Below, in pieces: positions 52,160 to 61,094 of a stretch of 64,000 nt of DNA. Both the position numbers and the translations under genes were made by a program. The DNA comes from Salmonirosea aquatica (lineage in GTDB: Bacteria; Bacteroidota; Bacteroidia; Cytophagales; Spirosomataceae). The stretch's first letter is position 1, and every line of letters starts with the position of its first letter. The stretch lies in NCBI RefSeq assembly GCF_009296315.1, contig NZ_WHLY01000002.1, forward strand, positions 1,860,001 to 1,924,000, in the 5' to 3' direction. The notes below the pieces were generated by a model. It had not been told where the DNA came from. It worked only from the letters and a program-made list of their open reading frames with translations, and did not search any database.

Positions 52160-53326
52160 ATGGCTGTAACCACAGAAAGAGTGGGGTTGGATTTCAACCT
52201 CAGTGAAGAACAAATGGCAGTACAGCAGGCCGCCCGCGATTTTGCCCAGAGTGTACTTTTACCGGGCGTAATCGAGCGCGACACCGAGCAGAAATTTGAC
52301 AAAGATCTTCTGCGTCAGTTGGGAGAAATGGGGTTCATGGGCATGATGGTGTCCCCTGAATACGGCGGCGGCGGCATGGACACGGTTTGTTACGCCATTG
52401 CCATCGAGGAAATTTCCAAAGTGGATGCTTCGGCTTCCGTGATCATGTCGGTCAACAACTCGCTGGTGTGCTGGGGGTTGGAAGCCTTTGGCAATGAAGC
52501 ACAAAAACAGAAGTACCTTACCCGCCTGGCTACGGGTGAAATCATCGGCGCTTTCTGCCTGTCGGAGCCCGAAGCCGGCTCCGATGCTACCTCGCAGCAC
52601 ACCACCGCCGAGGACAAGGGCGACTATTACCTGTTGAACGGGACCAAAAACTGGATTACCAGTGGCAACACGGCCTCGGTATGTCTGGTTATGGCGCAGA
52701 CGGATTCCGGGAAAGGGCATCGGGGCATCAACTGCCTTATCGTGGAAAAAGGTACGGAAGGATTTTCGGTAGGCCGGAAAGAAGACAAAATGGGCATTCG
52801 TGCTTCGGACACGCACTCGCTGATGTTTTCGGATGTGAGGGTACCTAAAGAAAACCGCATCGGCCCTGATGGCTTCGGTTTTAAGTTCGCCATGGGTACC
52901 CTGAATGGCGGGCGCATCGGCATTGCGGCCCAGGCCCTGGGCATCGCGGCCGGAGCCTACGAACTAGCCCTCCACTATGCGCTGGAACGTAAAACCTTCG
53001 GTAGTCCGATTTTTGAGCACCAGGCCATTCAGTTCAAACTGGCCGAAATGGCTACCCGTATCGAAGCAGCCCGGCTATTGGTTTATAAAGCTGCAAGCGA
53101 GAAGGATCAGGGTAAGGATTATGTCAAATCTGCCGCTATGGCCAAACTCTATGCTTCCGATGTGGCCATGTGGGTTACTACCGAAGCCGTGCAGATTCAC
53201 GGCGGCTATGGGTATGTCAGAGAATATCACGTGGAGCGGCTCATGCGCGACGCCAAGATTACTCAGATTTATGAAGGTACCTCTGAAATACAAAAATTAG
53301 TTATTGCCAGAGAGTTGCTTAAATAG
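52160..53326 (+). CDS. Acyl-CoA dehydrogenase
   Basis: A 388-residue flavoenzyme that oxidises acyl-CoA to the trans-2-enoyl-CoA, passing electrons to ETF. It starts L-D-F-N-L-S-E-E-Q-M-A-V-Q-Q-A-A-R-D-F-A. FAD-binding segments are F-C-L-S-E-P-E-A-G-S-D-A and W-I-T-S-G-N. The base is the Glu in I-Y-E-G-T-S-E-I-Q near the C-terminus, the position used by short/medium-chain enzymes. The length is standard. The chain length preferred cannot be told; short-chain (butyryl-like) is most similar by feel. Monocistronic with a terminator. Confidence 0.94.
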   Translation: MAVTTERVGLDFNLSEEQMAVQQAARDFAQSVLLPGVIERDTEQKFDKDLLRQLGEMGFMGMMVSPEYGGGGMDTVCYAIAIEEISKVDASASVIMSVNNSLVCWGLEAFGNEAQKQKYLTRLATGEIIGAFCLSEPEAGSDATSQHTTAEDKGDYYLLNGTKNWITSGNTASVCLVMAQTDSGKGHRGINCLIVEKGTEGFSVGRKEDKMGIRASDTHSLMFSDVRVPKENRIGPDGFGFKFAMGTLNGGRIGIAAQALGIAAGAYELALHYALERKTFGSPIFEHQAIQFKLAEMATRIEAARLLVYKAASEKDQGKDYVKSAAMAKLYASDVAMWVTTEAVQIHGGYGYVREYHVERLMRDAKITQIYEGTSEIQKLVIARELLK

Positions 53327-53356
53327 CGCAAAATGGCCCCTTTTCGGAATTTTATG

Positions 53357-53398
53357 AAAAAAGTGTGCGTTTATGGCAACAGAACGCACACTTTTTTT
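53357..53398 (+). terminator. Rho-independent terminator of the acyl-CoA dehydrogenase gene
   Basis: AAAAAAGTGTGCGTT (53357-53371) and its complement AACGCACACTTTTTT (53383-53397), with an 11-base loop and a T-run. It begins 31 bases after the stop. Confidence 0.9.
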
Positions 53399-53419
53399 TG
53401 TAATTTGGTGGCTGTATCC

Positions 53420-53458
53420 TTGTATTAGTTTTGTACAATTTATTAGATTTGTACAAAA
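53420..53458 (+). promoter_or_regulatory. Promoter of the AraC gene with two TTTGTACAA repeats
   Basis: TTG (53420-53422) is followed after 21 bases by TAGATTTG (53444-53451), which fits the Bacteroidota -7 box. Two copies of TTTGTACAA lie at 53430-53438 and 53448-53456, 18 bases apart, one between the promoter elements and one over the -7 box. They could be operators for the AraC protein downstream or for another factor. The ATG is 47 bases after the -7 box. Confidence 0.55.
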
Positions 53459-53498
53459 TTAGATTTTCAAGGCTTCAGCAGCCCTAATTCTATACACC

Positions 53499-54428
53499 AT
53501 GGAAGATTACAACAAGATCATTGAATCACTAGGCGTTAAGTTTGTGAAAGCCCGGCATATTCACATACTCCAGCCCATCACGATCAAAAATTATTACGAC
53601 GTTCAGAATTCACTCACCATCCTGTACGATGGCGAGGTTTCGTTCGGTACCGAAGAACCACAGGCGGTAGAAACGGGCGATATGCTTTTCATTCCGGGCG
53701 GGAAACACGCCACCGTAACCTATGGCAACGCCAGCCAAGCCAAGGTGGTCTCCAACGAGGAGTTCATGACCAACCGCGACAACTATATCCAGGGTGGGCA
53801 CGATCCGCTTACCATTGGAAAACTGCCTAATTCTTTCGGACTGATTTCGTTCGAGGCCAAGGTATTCGACACGGTCAATTTCTTTACGTCTCTCGATGTA
53901 CCTCCCTTCCTCATCAAGCGTGACGACCAGATGGCCTCGACGATCAACCAGATTCTAGCCGAAGATATGACGGATACGGCCGGTAAGGGGCGGATCATCA
54001 AAATCAAGACCGAGGAGGTCGTAATCGAGATCATCCGCTATATCCTTAAAAATAAGCTGTTTGTGGAGCAGTTGGTTACCAACAGCACCTACTTCAAGGA
54101 TCCCCGGCTGATCGATATTTTCGCCTACATCAAGGACAACCTGGGCGGTGACCTTTCCAACAAGGTACTGGCCAACGTCGCTAACGTATCGGAGGATTAC
54201 GTAGGGCAGTATTTTAAAATGCTGACGGGCATCAACCCCCAGGATTACATCGAATACCAACGTATGGAAAAAGCGGTTGACCTGCTCCGTACCTCCAAGA
54301 AAAGCATCCGTGCCATTGGGTCGGACGTTGGCTATAAGGATACCGCCTACTTCTGCCGACGTTTCAAGATGATGTTCGGTATTCCGGCGGGTAAAATGCG
54401 CCGCCGCGAATCGTTGATGAACGTTTAA
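53499..54428 (+). CDS. AraC-family transcriptional regulator
   Basis: A 309-residue regulator. The N-terminal part (about 15-110) is a cupin-like sensor (V-Q-N-S-L-T-I-L-Y-D-G-E-V, then G-D-M-L-F-I-P-G-G-K-H). The C-terminal AraC domain (about 205-305) contains two helix-turn-helix units (L-A-N-V-A-N-V-S-E-D-Y-V-G-Q-Y-F, and I-R-A-I-G-S-D-V-G-Y-K-D-T-A-Y-F-C-R-R-F) and ends with F-G-I-P-A-G-K-M-R. The ligand is unknown. Its promoter carries two TTTGTACAA repeats, which may allow self-control. It has a strong terminator. Confidence 0.92.
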   Translation: MEDYNKIIESLGVKFVKARHIHILQPITIKNYYDVQNSLTILYDGEVSFGTEEPQAVETGDMLFIPGGKHATVTYGNASQAKVVSNEEFMTNRDNYIQGGHDPLTIGKLPNSFGLISFEAKVFDTVNFFTSLDVPPFLIKRDDQMASTINQILAEDMTDTAGKGRIIKIKTEEVVIEIIRYILKNKLFVEQLVTNSTYFKDPRLIDIFAYIKDNLGGDLSNKVLANVANVSEDYVGQYFKMLTGINPQDYIEYQRMEKAVDLLRTSKKSIRAIGSDVGYKDTAYFCRRFKMMFGIPAGKMRRRESLMNV

Positions 54429-54469
54429 TGAATTTAAGTTAAAATTGGAGAATCTGGGAAATTCTCTTT

Positions 54470-54516
54470 CCCCAAAGAAAAAGCCGCAGGACAATCCTGC
54501 GGCTTTTTCTTTGGGG
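54470..54516. terminator. Strong bidirectional terminator
   Basis: A perfect 22-base stem: 54470-54491 (CCCCAAAGAAAAAGCCGCAG then GA) and 54495-54516, with a three-base loop CAA. It lies 41 bases after the AraC stop and 45 bases beyond the nuoN stop on the other strand, so it can serve both. Confidence 0.92.
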
Positions 54517-54560
54517 AAAACTGAATCTAGAGCCCGAGCCCGCTACATACCCAAATCTAT

Positions 54561-55955
54561 TTAGATCATCGCTGAGAACAAACCCGGTGCTACCCCGAAG
54601 AGAATCGTCAGTACAGTAGCCGTTATCAGCACTATCTGGTAAAAGGGTGCAACGCGTATTTTAGCGGTATCGCCCTCCTTCATATAAGCGGCCATCACGA
54701 CCCGGAAGTAGTAGTAAATCCCGACGGCTGACATGAGCACAGCCACAACCAGCAGCCAGATGATTCCGCGCTGGGCGGCGCTGCCAAACACGAAGAACTT
54801 ACCCCAGAAGCCCGCCGTCAGCGGAATTCCTGCCAGCGACAGCATCGAGACCGTAAGCACAAAAGCCAGCAAGGGGTTGTTTCGGGCCAAGCCGTTGAAT
54901 GCTTCGTACGTTTCCCGGGGCTTGCCCGTCATCCCCTTTTCCCGGGCCAGCGGAATCAGGACGCCAAAGGCACAAATCGTTGCTACGGAATAGGCCATCG
55001 AATAAAATAGAATCGAATTTTCCGTTTGGCTGGTCATGGCCGTCAAGGCAATCAGTAGGTACCCTGCGTGAGAAATACTCGAATAAGCCAGCATACGCTT
55101 AAAACTATCCTGATAAACAGCGACAATATTGCCTACCAGCAAGGTAAGTACGGTAATCACCGCCAGCGTAACCCACCAGATATTGTAAGCCCCCGTAAAG
55201 GAATGCGAAAGCAACCGAAAGAGCGCGGCAAAACCGGCTGTTTTGACAATCGTAGCCATGAAGGCTGTGAAGATGGTAGGAGCTCCTTCGTACACGTCAG
55301 GCGTCCAGAAATGGAACGGGGCCGCCGACAACTTAAACAACATGCCAATGAGCACCAGAAACAGTCCTGCATAAAGTAGGGAGGGAGGCGTAACCTGAGG
55401 CTGTGCCAGGAAGGACTGGATGCCCGTCAGACTGAAAGATCCCGTTGCTCCGTAAAGCAGGGCGATGCCAAACAGCAGTATACCCGTAGCGAATGCCCCC
55501 ATCAGGAAGTATTTCAGAGCGGCCTCGTTGGAACGTAGGTTGCGTTTCTCGCTGCCCGTCAGTACATACATGGCTACCGACAGAATTTCCAGGCCGAGGA
55601 ATAGAATGATAAGATTTTCGAAGCCAATCATCATAAAAGCCCCCACGAGCGAGAACAGCATGATGGCAAAATATTCGGCAGGTTGCGCCTCATCGTCGTC
55701 CTGGAAGCCGCGTGTCATAGCCACAATCATAAACGCCGAAATCAGTACGATTGCGTTAAATGAAAGGGTGAGATTGGTAACGGCAAACATATTGTTGAAG
55801 TACAGAATCGTTCCCTGATTCCATTCTACGAAATTACCCGCCAGGGCAATGGCCAAAAAGAGAAGCGTTGCTGGAAGAAGGACATTTCTGGATTTGAGAA
55901 ACCCTAGAAAGAGGACCACAATTCCCAAAAAAGATAATAATACAATGGGGTACAT
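54561..55955 (-). CDS. nuoN: NADH-quinone oxidoreductase subunit N
   Basis: A 464-residue antiporter-like subunit of complex I in the inner membrane, with about 14 helices. Typical segments are A-L-K-Y-F-L-M-G-A-F-A-T-G-I near 165, F-K-L-S-A-A-P-F-H-F-W-T-P-D-V-Y-E-G (with the channel Lys) and M-L-A-Y-S-S-I-S-H-A-G-Y. ATG at 55955 (M-Y-P-I-V-L-L) is preferred over an in-frame start at 56009 that lies inside the repeat upstream. The element CTCATTCAAAATTG sits exactly five bases before this ATG. It is the last gene of nuoKLMN. Confidence 0.94.
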   Translation of the reverse strand: MYPIVLLSFLGIVVLFLGFLKSRNVLLPATLLFLAIALAGNFVEWNQGTILYFNNMFAVTNLTLSFNAIVLISAFMIVAMTRGFQDDDEAQPAEYFAIMLFSLVGAFMMIGFENLIILFLGLEILSVAMYVLTGSEKRNLRSNEAALKYFLMGAFATGILLFGIALLYGATGSFSLTGIQSFLAQPQVTPPSLLYAGLFLVLIGMLFKLSAAPFHFWTPDVYEGAPTIFTAFMATIVKTAGFAALFRLLSHSFTGAYNIWWVTLAVITVLTLLVGNIVAVYQDSFKRMLAYSSISHAGYLLIALTAMTSQTENSILFYSMAYSVATICAFGVLIPLAREKGMTGKPRETYEAFNGLARNNPLLAFVLTVSMLSLAGIPLTAGFWGKFFVFGSAAQRGIIWLLVVAVLMSAVGIYYYFRVVMAAYMKEGDTAKIRVAPFYQIVLITATVLTILFGVAPGLFSAMI

Positions 55956-55960
55956 AGTGG

Positions 55961-55974
55961 CAATTTTGAATGAG
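55961..55974 (-). repeat. nuo 14-mer, copy before nuoN
   Basis: CTCATTCAAAATTG on the minus strand, ending five bases before the nuoN ATG. An identical 14-mer at the same distance precedes nuoM and nuoL. Here it is part of a larger hairpin (55976-55991 with 56004-56019) made of GAATGAG-type heptamers. Confidence 0.85.
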
Positions 55975-56023
55975 GGAATGAGTGAATGAGCATTTATATA
56001 TTCGCTCATTCACTCATTCAAAA

Positions 56024-57472
56024 TTAATTATGTATGAATCTTAACAGTTGGTTCACTGCTGGTTCGGTCATTTTCAGGAACGTGCCAGGATAAATCCCAA
56101 TCCAGAATACCAGAATAGTAAGCGGAATCAGGACCGCTCGCTCATTGAATGTGAGATCCTTGAAATGTTCCGTAGAGGAATTGGTTTTGCCAAACATGGC
56201 TTTCTGGAACATTCGCAACAAATATACCGCAGCCAGAATAATGGTGAGCCCCGCCACGGCTCCCAGCCAGTTGTTGTACTCGAATACTCCGGCCAGCAAG
56301 AGGAATTCACCCACAAATCCGCTGGTGAGGGGTAGAGCCACGCTACCCAGCAGCAACATCATGAAATAAACACTGAGCCGGGGCGAAGTCTGGGTAATTC
56401 CTCCCAAATGATCAAGATAACGTGTATTGGTGCGGCTAAAAATAATATCGACAATAAAAAACAGCCCGACCACATTGATCCCATGCGCCAGCATTTGAAT
56501 AAGCGCGCCCTGCAAGCCATTCAGCGTGATGGAAAAAGCACCAGCAGCCATAAGGCCCACGTGTGCAAAAGACGAATAGGCAATCAGGCGCTTCATGTCA
56601 CGCTGCTGAATGGCAATGATTGAACCGTATACAATGCCAATCACCGACAGCACTATGGCTAGGGTACCCCATTGCATCAGAGCCAGCGGGGTTATGGGAA
56701 GTAGCAGGCGAATCAGGCCATAAATTCCCATCTTGAGCATGATTCCGGCCAGGAGCATCGTAGCCGGGGTGGGCGATTCGGTGTAGGTGTCAGGCTGCCA
56801 GGTATGGAAGGGAAACAGAGGCATCTTGATAGCAAAAGCCACAAAAAACGCCCAAAACACCCAACCCTGTGCGTAAGGGGTAAGCTGTAAATCGTAAAAT
56901 GCCGTAATGGCGGAGGTATGCTGTCCAGGCGTTTGGTAATAAAGGTACACCAGCGCCACCAGCATGAAAAGACTTCCGAAAATAGTATAGACAAAAAACT
57001 TGAACGTCACTTTCAGGCGATTTTCTCCACCCCAGACAGCGGCCAAGAAATAGACGGGTATCAGGGCAGCCTCAAAGAACAGGTAAAAAAGGAAAGCATC
57101 GGTGGCAGTGAATACACCTACCAAAGCTGCCTCCATAAACAGGATGAGCGAGAAAAAAGCCGATGGGTTTTTATAGCTATGCCCAAAAGCGGACAGAATA
57201 ATCAGCGGAGTCAGAAAGGTAGTCAGCAGCACCAGCAACATGCTGATGCCATCGATGGATGCCGCAAATGAAATACCCGCCGAAGCAATCCATGCATAGT
57301 CAAAACCAAACTGCGCACCTGCGGCGGGGTCGAACTGCGTCCATGCCACCAGGGCAGTAGCCAGTTCGGCCAACGCACCGATCAGAGCCAATTGTTTGGC
57401 GCTCCGTCCCCCCAGGCTCAGCGTCAGCAGGCCGGTTGCAATGGGAATTAAAATCAATAGAATAGTAAGCAT
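56024..57472 (-). CDS. nuoM: NADH-quinone oxidoreductase subunit M
   Basis: A 482-residue antiporter-like subunit of complex I with about 14 helices. It shows the conserved Glu/Lys channel segments: F-Y-L-F-F-E-A-A-L-I-P-V-Y (Glu), A-F-A-I-K-M-P-L-F-P-F-H-T-W-Q-P-D (Lys), and L-I-A-Y-S-S-F-A-H-V-G. NuoM lies between L and N in the membrane arm and pumps protons. The gap to nuoN carries a repeat-built hairpin. The start ATG at 57472 is preceded at five bases by the 14-mer CTCATTCAAAATTG. Confidence 0.95.
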   Translation of the reverse strand: MLTILLILIPIATGLLTLSLGGRSAKQLALIGALAELATALVAWTQFDPAAGAQFGFDYAWIASAGISFAASIDGISMLLVLLTTFLTPLIILSAFGHSYKNPSAFFSLILFMEAALVGVFTATDAFLFYLFFEAALIPVYFLAAVWGGENRLKVTFKFFVYTIFGSLFMLVALVYLYYQTPGQHTSAITAFYDLQLTPYAQGWVFWAFFVAFAIKMPLFPFHTWQPDTYTESPTPATMLLAGIMLKMGIYGLIRLLLPITPLALMQWGTLAIVLSVIGIVYGSIIAIQQRDMKRLIAYSSFAHVGLMAAGAFSITLNGLQGALIQMLAHGINVVGLFFIVDIIFSRTNTRYLDHLGGITQTSPRLSVYFMMLLLGSVALPLTSGFVGEFLLLAGVFEYNNWLGAVAGLTIILAAVYLLRMFQKAMFGKTNSSTEHFKDLTFNERAVLIPLTILVFWIGIYPGTFLKMTEPAVNQLLRFIHN

Positions 57473-57477
57473 AGGTA

Positions 57478-57491
57478 CAATTTTGAATGAG
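57478..57491 (-). repeat. nuo 14-mer, copy before nuoM
   Basis: CTCATTCAAAATTG on the minus strand, five bases before the nuoM ATG, identical to the copies before nuoL and nuoN. Confidence 0.85.
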
Positions 57492-57571
57492 CGAAGTAGG
57501 GAGTGAATGAGACAGTAGATGGTACCATTCCCTTCATCCTACAATCACCCATGTTGCGGGCGGCCCCGCCG

Positions 57572-59491
57572 CTAATTAAGTAATAGATTCCAGAACAAAA
57601 TAACCATGATCCCAACAACCATCGCAAACACGTAATAGCCAATCGATCCCGATTGGGTTTGGCGCCCTGCGTTGGAAAGTACCTTTACCAGTTTTCCCGC
57701 CCCTTCCACAAACAAATCGATAAAAAACTCGCCAAAACTAGCCAGTAGGCTGGAAAGCGTACGGATGGGTTTTACAAAAACCGTATCGTACAGTTCGTCA
57801 ATATAGTATTTGTGGTACACCACATTCTCCAGGCCCGTCCGCGTTTCGGACTCGGGTGCAGGCACGGCATTGCGACTGATGTACATAACGTACGCCACGA
57901 TGGCAGCCACCAACGCCACAACTACCGAAATACCCATCAGTCTGAACTCCTCCGAGTGGGTAAGGGCCGTGGCGGCAAAAGCTTCGGGGTTGACCTGCCG
58001 GGCGGCCTCGAACAACGGGCTCATGAATTCGGCCAACTGGTGCGTTCCACCCAATGCTTCAGGTACCCCAATGAAACCACCTACCGCCGAGAAAATAGCC
58101 AGAATCACCAAAGGAATGGTCATGGAAGCGGGTGACTCATGCAAGTGGTGTTCCTGCTCTTGGGTACCCCGGAAACTGCCGAAGAAAGTCAGAAAAAGCA
58201 ACCGGAACATATAAAAAGAGGTCATGGCCGAGCCTAGTACCCCAATACCCCACAGGAGTTTGTTATGTTCAAAGGCATGGGCCAGAATTTCGTCCTTCGA
58301 GAAGAAACCCGCGAAGGGTGGCAAACCCGCAATGGCCCAGGTAGCTATGAAAAAGGTGATGAAGGTAATAGGTAGTTTCTTGCGAAGACCGCCCATAAAC
58401 CGGATATCCTGTTCGTCGGACATGGCATGTATTACACTTCCCGCCCCCAGAAACAGCAGTGCTTTGAAAAATGCATGGGTGATGACATGGAACATGGAAG
58501 CCGAGTACGCCATCACGCCCAGCCCCAGAAACATGTACCCCAGCTGACTGACCGTGGAATAAGCCAGGACTTTCTTGATGTCATTCTGCAACAGGCCGAT
58601 GGAAGCGGCAAACAAAGCCGTCACTGCCCCTACCACCGCAACGATTTCCAACGTTGCGGGAGCCAGTGTGTACAGTACGTTGGAACGGATAACCATATAG
58701 ATACCGGCCGTCACCATCGTAGCCGCGTGAATCAGGGCGGAAACGGGCGTTGGACCCGCCATAGCATCCGGGAGCCAGGTATAGAGCGGAATCTGTGCCG
58801 ATTTGCCCATAGCTCCCACAAACAGCAGCATCGTAATGGCGAATACCACATGGTCGCCTACGGGTAGCCCGGTGGCCTGCCTGAATACCTCCGTGTATTC
58901 CACCGAGCCGAATGCATGGATAATGGTGAAAATACCCAACAGAAAGCCCAAATCCCCGATGCGGTTCATGATGAACGCCTTCCGGGCGGCGTTGTTGAAA
59001 TCGGTGTTTTTATTCCAAAAGCCAATCAGCAGGTATGAGCACAACCCGACGCCCTCCCAGCCTATAAACATGATCAGATAGTTGGAGCCCAGCACCAGAA
59101 GCAGCATGAAAAACAGGAACAGATTCAGGAAGGAAAAGAACTTCCCGAAACCCAGGTCATGCTTCATATAACCAATAGAATAGATATGGATCAGTGAACC
59201 TACCCCCGTGATAATCATCAGCATCAACAGTGAAAGCTGGTCAATTTGAAACGAGAAAGGTATGTTCAGTTCGCCCACGCTAATCCAGTCGAATAGTAAG
59301 GCTACCTGGGGCTGGCTGCCCGACTCCTTGAAGGCTAAAAGTACCGCCACCGAGGCCGCAAAACTACCCAGGGCGGCCAAAGAGCCAATGAGTCCGACTG
59401 CACCTTTGGGAATATGGCGAAAACCGATACCATTGATTAAAAAACCAATGAGCGGCAACAGGGGAATGAGAACAAGTAAGGTAATAGACAT
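57572..59491 (-). CDS. nuoL: NADH-quinone oxidoreductase subunit L
   Basis: A 639-residue subunit at the far end of the complex I membrane arm, with about 16 helices and the long lateral helix near the C-terminus. Conserved segments are F-I-G-W-E-G-V-G-L-C-S-Y-L-L-I near 145, M-G-K-S-A-Q-I-P-L-Y-T-W-L-P-D-A-M-A-G-P-T-P-V near 225 and L-A-Y-S-T-V-S-Q-L-G-Y-M. These carry the Glu and Lys residues of the proton channel. It follows nuoK after about 110 bases and precedes nuoM after 99 bases, both long gaps for a nuo operon and both holding repeats. Confidence 0.96.
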   Translation of the reverse strand: MSITLLVLIPLLPLIGFLINGIGFRHIPKGAVGLIGSLAALGSFAASVAVLLAFKESGSQPQVALLFDWISVGELNIPFSFQIDQLSLLMLMIITGVGSLIHIYSIGYMKHDLGFGKFFSFLNLFLFFMLLLVLGSNYLIMFIGWEGVGLCSYLLIGFWNKNTDFNNAARKAFIMNRIGDLGFLLGIFTIIHAFGSVEYTEVFRQATGLPVGDHVVFAITMLLFVGAMGKSAQIPLYTWLPDAMAGPTPVSALIHAATMVTAGIYMVIRSNVLYTLAPATLEIVAVVGAVTALFAASIGLLQNDIKKVLAYSTVSQLGYMFLGLGVMAYSASMFHVITHAFFKALLFLGAGSVIHAMSDEQDIRFMGGLRKKLPITFITFFIATWAIAGLPPFAGFFSKDEILAHAFEHNKLLWGIGVLGSAMTSFYMFRLLFLTFFGSFRGTQEQEHHLHESPASMTIPLVILAIFSAVGGFIGVPEALGGTHQLAEFMSPLFEAARQVNPEAFAATALTHSEEFRLMGISVVVALVAAIVAYVMYISRNAVPAPESETRTGLENVVYHKYYIDELYDTVFVKPIRTLSSLLASFGEFFIDLFVEGAGKLVKVLSNAGRQTQSGSIGYYVFAMVVGIMVILFWNLLLN

Positions 59492-59496
59492 ATATT

Positions 59497-59510
59497 CAAT
59501 TTTGAATGAG
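59497..59510 (-). repeat. nuo 14-mer, copy before nuoL
   Basis: CTCATTCAAAATTG on the minus strand, five bases before the nuoL ATG. nuoK, the first gene of the block, has no such element before its start. Confidence 0.85.
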
Positions 59511-59600
59511 TGACCGGATCACCGGTACGATGAGTGAATAGGTGGTTGGATACGAATCGATTATCCACCTAAGCGCTCGAGGCTGTTCGCCGTTCGTTTT

Positions 59601-59936
59601 TTATCCTTTCAATTTATTCAAGAATCCAATGTCGATGGTGCGGGTGTTCCGGTAAATCATTACGATAATCGCCAGGCCCACCGCTACCTCGGCGGCCGCC
59701 ACTGCCATAATGAAGAAGACAAATACTTGCGCCGAAGGGTCTGACTTGTAGGAAGAGAAGGCAATGAGCAGCAAATTCACCGAATTCAGCATCAATTCCA
59801 CGGACATAAAAATAACAATGGCATTCCGACGAATCAGAACGCCAAGGATGCCAATCACAAAAAGCGCGGTACTGAGGATAAGATAGCTTTTTAGGGGAAT
59901 AAGCTGGATTATTGCCGGAATCTCGGAATGTTGCAT
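59601..59936 (-). CDS. nuoK: NADH-quinone oxidoreductase subunit K
   Basis: A 111-residue complex I membrane subunit (MrpC-like) with three helices. The signature is V-I-F-M-S-V-E-L-M-L-N-S-V-N-L near residue 42, with the conserved Glu, and the second Glu in A-A-A-E-V-A-V-G-L-A. It usually follows nuoJ, but here the neighbour upstream is a DnaQ-like exonuclease, so the block nuoKLMN is separated from the rest of the operon (or begins here after a rearrangement). Confidence 0.95.
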   Translation of the reverse strand: MQHSEIPAIIQLIPLKSYLILSTALFVIGILGVLIRRNAIVIFMSVELMLNSVNLLLIAFSSYKSDPSAQVFVFFIMAVAAAEVAVGLAIIVMIYRNTRTIDIGFLNKLKG

Positions 59937-60040
59937 GAAAAGTAGCCTTTAAACGATCGATTTACGGGTAGGTAGTCTCCTAAAATTTGGGCAAATTTAA
60001 GATAAAAACTACTTACTCAAGCCCTAAAAGCGTGATTATT

Positions 60041-60853
60041 CTACCGCTGGGTGAGGGCGCGCAATTTGATCTCGGTGAGTTTGCGTTTGGTGTCGAGCGG
60101 AAAGTCATTCTTGATGATCCAGTCGAAAAAGGCAGGTTCTTTTTTCAGTACATCCACTACTTTCTTTCCATTGTGCTTGCCAAAGTTGAAAACCTCTTCC
60201 CCTTCCTCGTTGTAAATCATCCTGCCAGCAAAATCCACGTTCTGCGAAGCAGTGAGTTTATGCAATACATCCATATCGTTATGAATGGGTACCACCACCT
60301 TGCCATCGGTGTCGACCACCTCAACATCGGCGTAGTGCTTCACCTGCGCGTTAAGCACTTCGTACGTGGCTAGGGCATCGGCTTCGGCACCATGTGCGCC
60401 GATCAGTTGTTTGCCGCAGTAGAATTTGTAGGCTGCCGCCAGGTTCCGGGGTTCCATGAGGTGAAAAATACGCTGTGTATCGATAAGCCGTCGGTTTTTC
60501 ACGTCAAAGTCCACGTCCACCCTTAGGAATTCCTCCACCAGCATGGGTACATCAAAACGGTTGCTGTTGAAGCCCGCCAGATCACAACCTTCCAGAAATG
60601 CAGCCAGGTTTTTGGCCACCTGTCTGAACGTCGGGCAGTCCTTTACATCCTCATCATAAATTCCGTGGATCAGGCTGGTTTCCAGCGGGATGGGCATTTC
60701 GGGATTGATCCGCATAGTCCGCACTTCTTCGCTTCCGTTGGGCCAGGCCTTGACAATGGAAATCTCGACGACACGGTCGCGGGAAATATTGATTCCCGTG
60801 GTTTCCAGATCGAAAAAGGCAAGGGGCTTCTTTAGTGCCAATTGGTGAGGCAT
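60041..60853 (-). CDS. DnaQ-like DEDDh 3'-5' exonuclease
   Basis: A 270-residue exonuclease from the ATG at 60853 (M-P-H-Q-L-A-L-K-K). ExoI is F-F-D-L-E-T-T-G near residue 13, ExoII is A-G-F-N-S-N-R-F-D-V-P near 110, and ExoIII is G-A-E-A-D-A-L-A-T preceded by His, giving a DEDDh site. It resembles the epsilon proofreading subunit of DNA polymerase III but has an additional C-terminal part (F-N-F-G-K-H-N-G-K-K-V then F-F-D-W-I-I) found in stand-alone Bacteroidota exonucleases. It could act in repair or nucleic-acid turnover. It lies about 100 bases ahead of nuoK, with no functional link. Confidence 0.9.
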   Translation of the reverse strand: MPHQLALKKPLAFFDLETTGINISRDRVVEISIVKAWPNGSEEVRTMRINPEMPIPLETSLIHGIYDEDVKDCPTFRQVAKNLAAFLEGCDLAGFNSNRFDVPMLVEEFLRVDVDFDVKNRRLIDTQRIFHLMEPRNLAAAYKFYCGKQLIGAHGAEADALATYEVLNAQVKHYADVEVVDTDGKVVVPIHNDMDVLHKLTASQNVDFAGRMIYNEEGEEVFNFGKHNGKKVVDVLKKEPAFFDWIIKNDFPLDTKRKLTEIKLRALTQR

Positions 60854-61094
60854 GGGTGATATTCTTAGTTCGTTGTTATCAATTTCTAGCGGCGAAGGTA
60901 AGGAATAAAGCAATGTGGACCCGGAAGTGTTGCTCCCCAGGGCTGAGAATCGGCAAAAGGCTTTCCTGTTTCCCAGAAGCCCCTAAAACACGGCTTCGCC
61001 CAAGACCACCGATTTCCGTATAAAAACAAAGGGACCGCTAGCTAAAACCAGCGGCCCCTTACACATTTTCCTGTATCCTTTTTTATAGGCTGGA

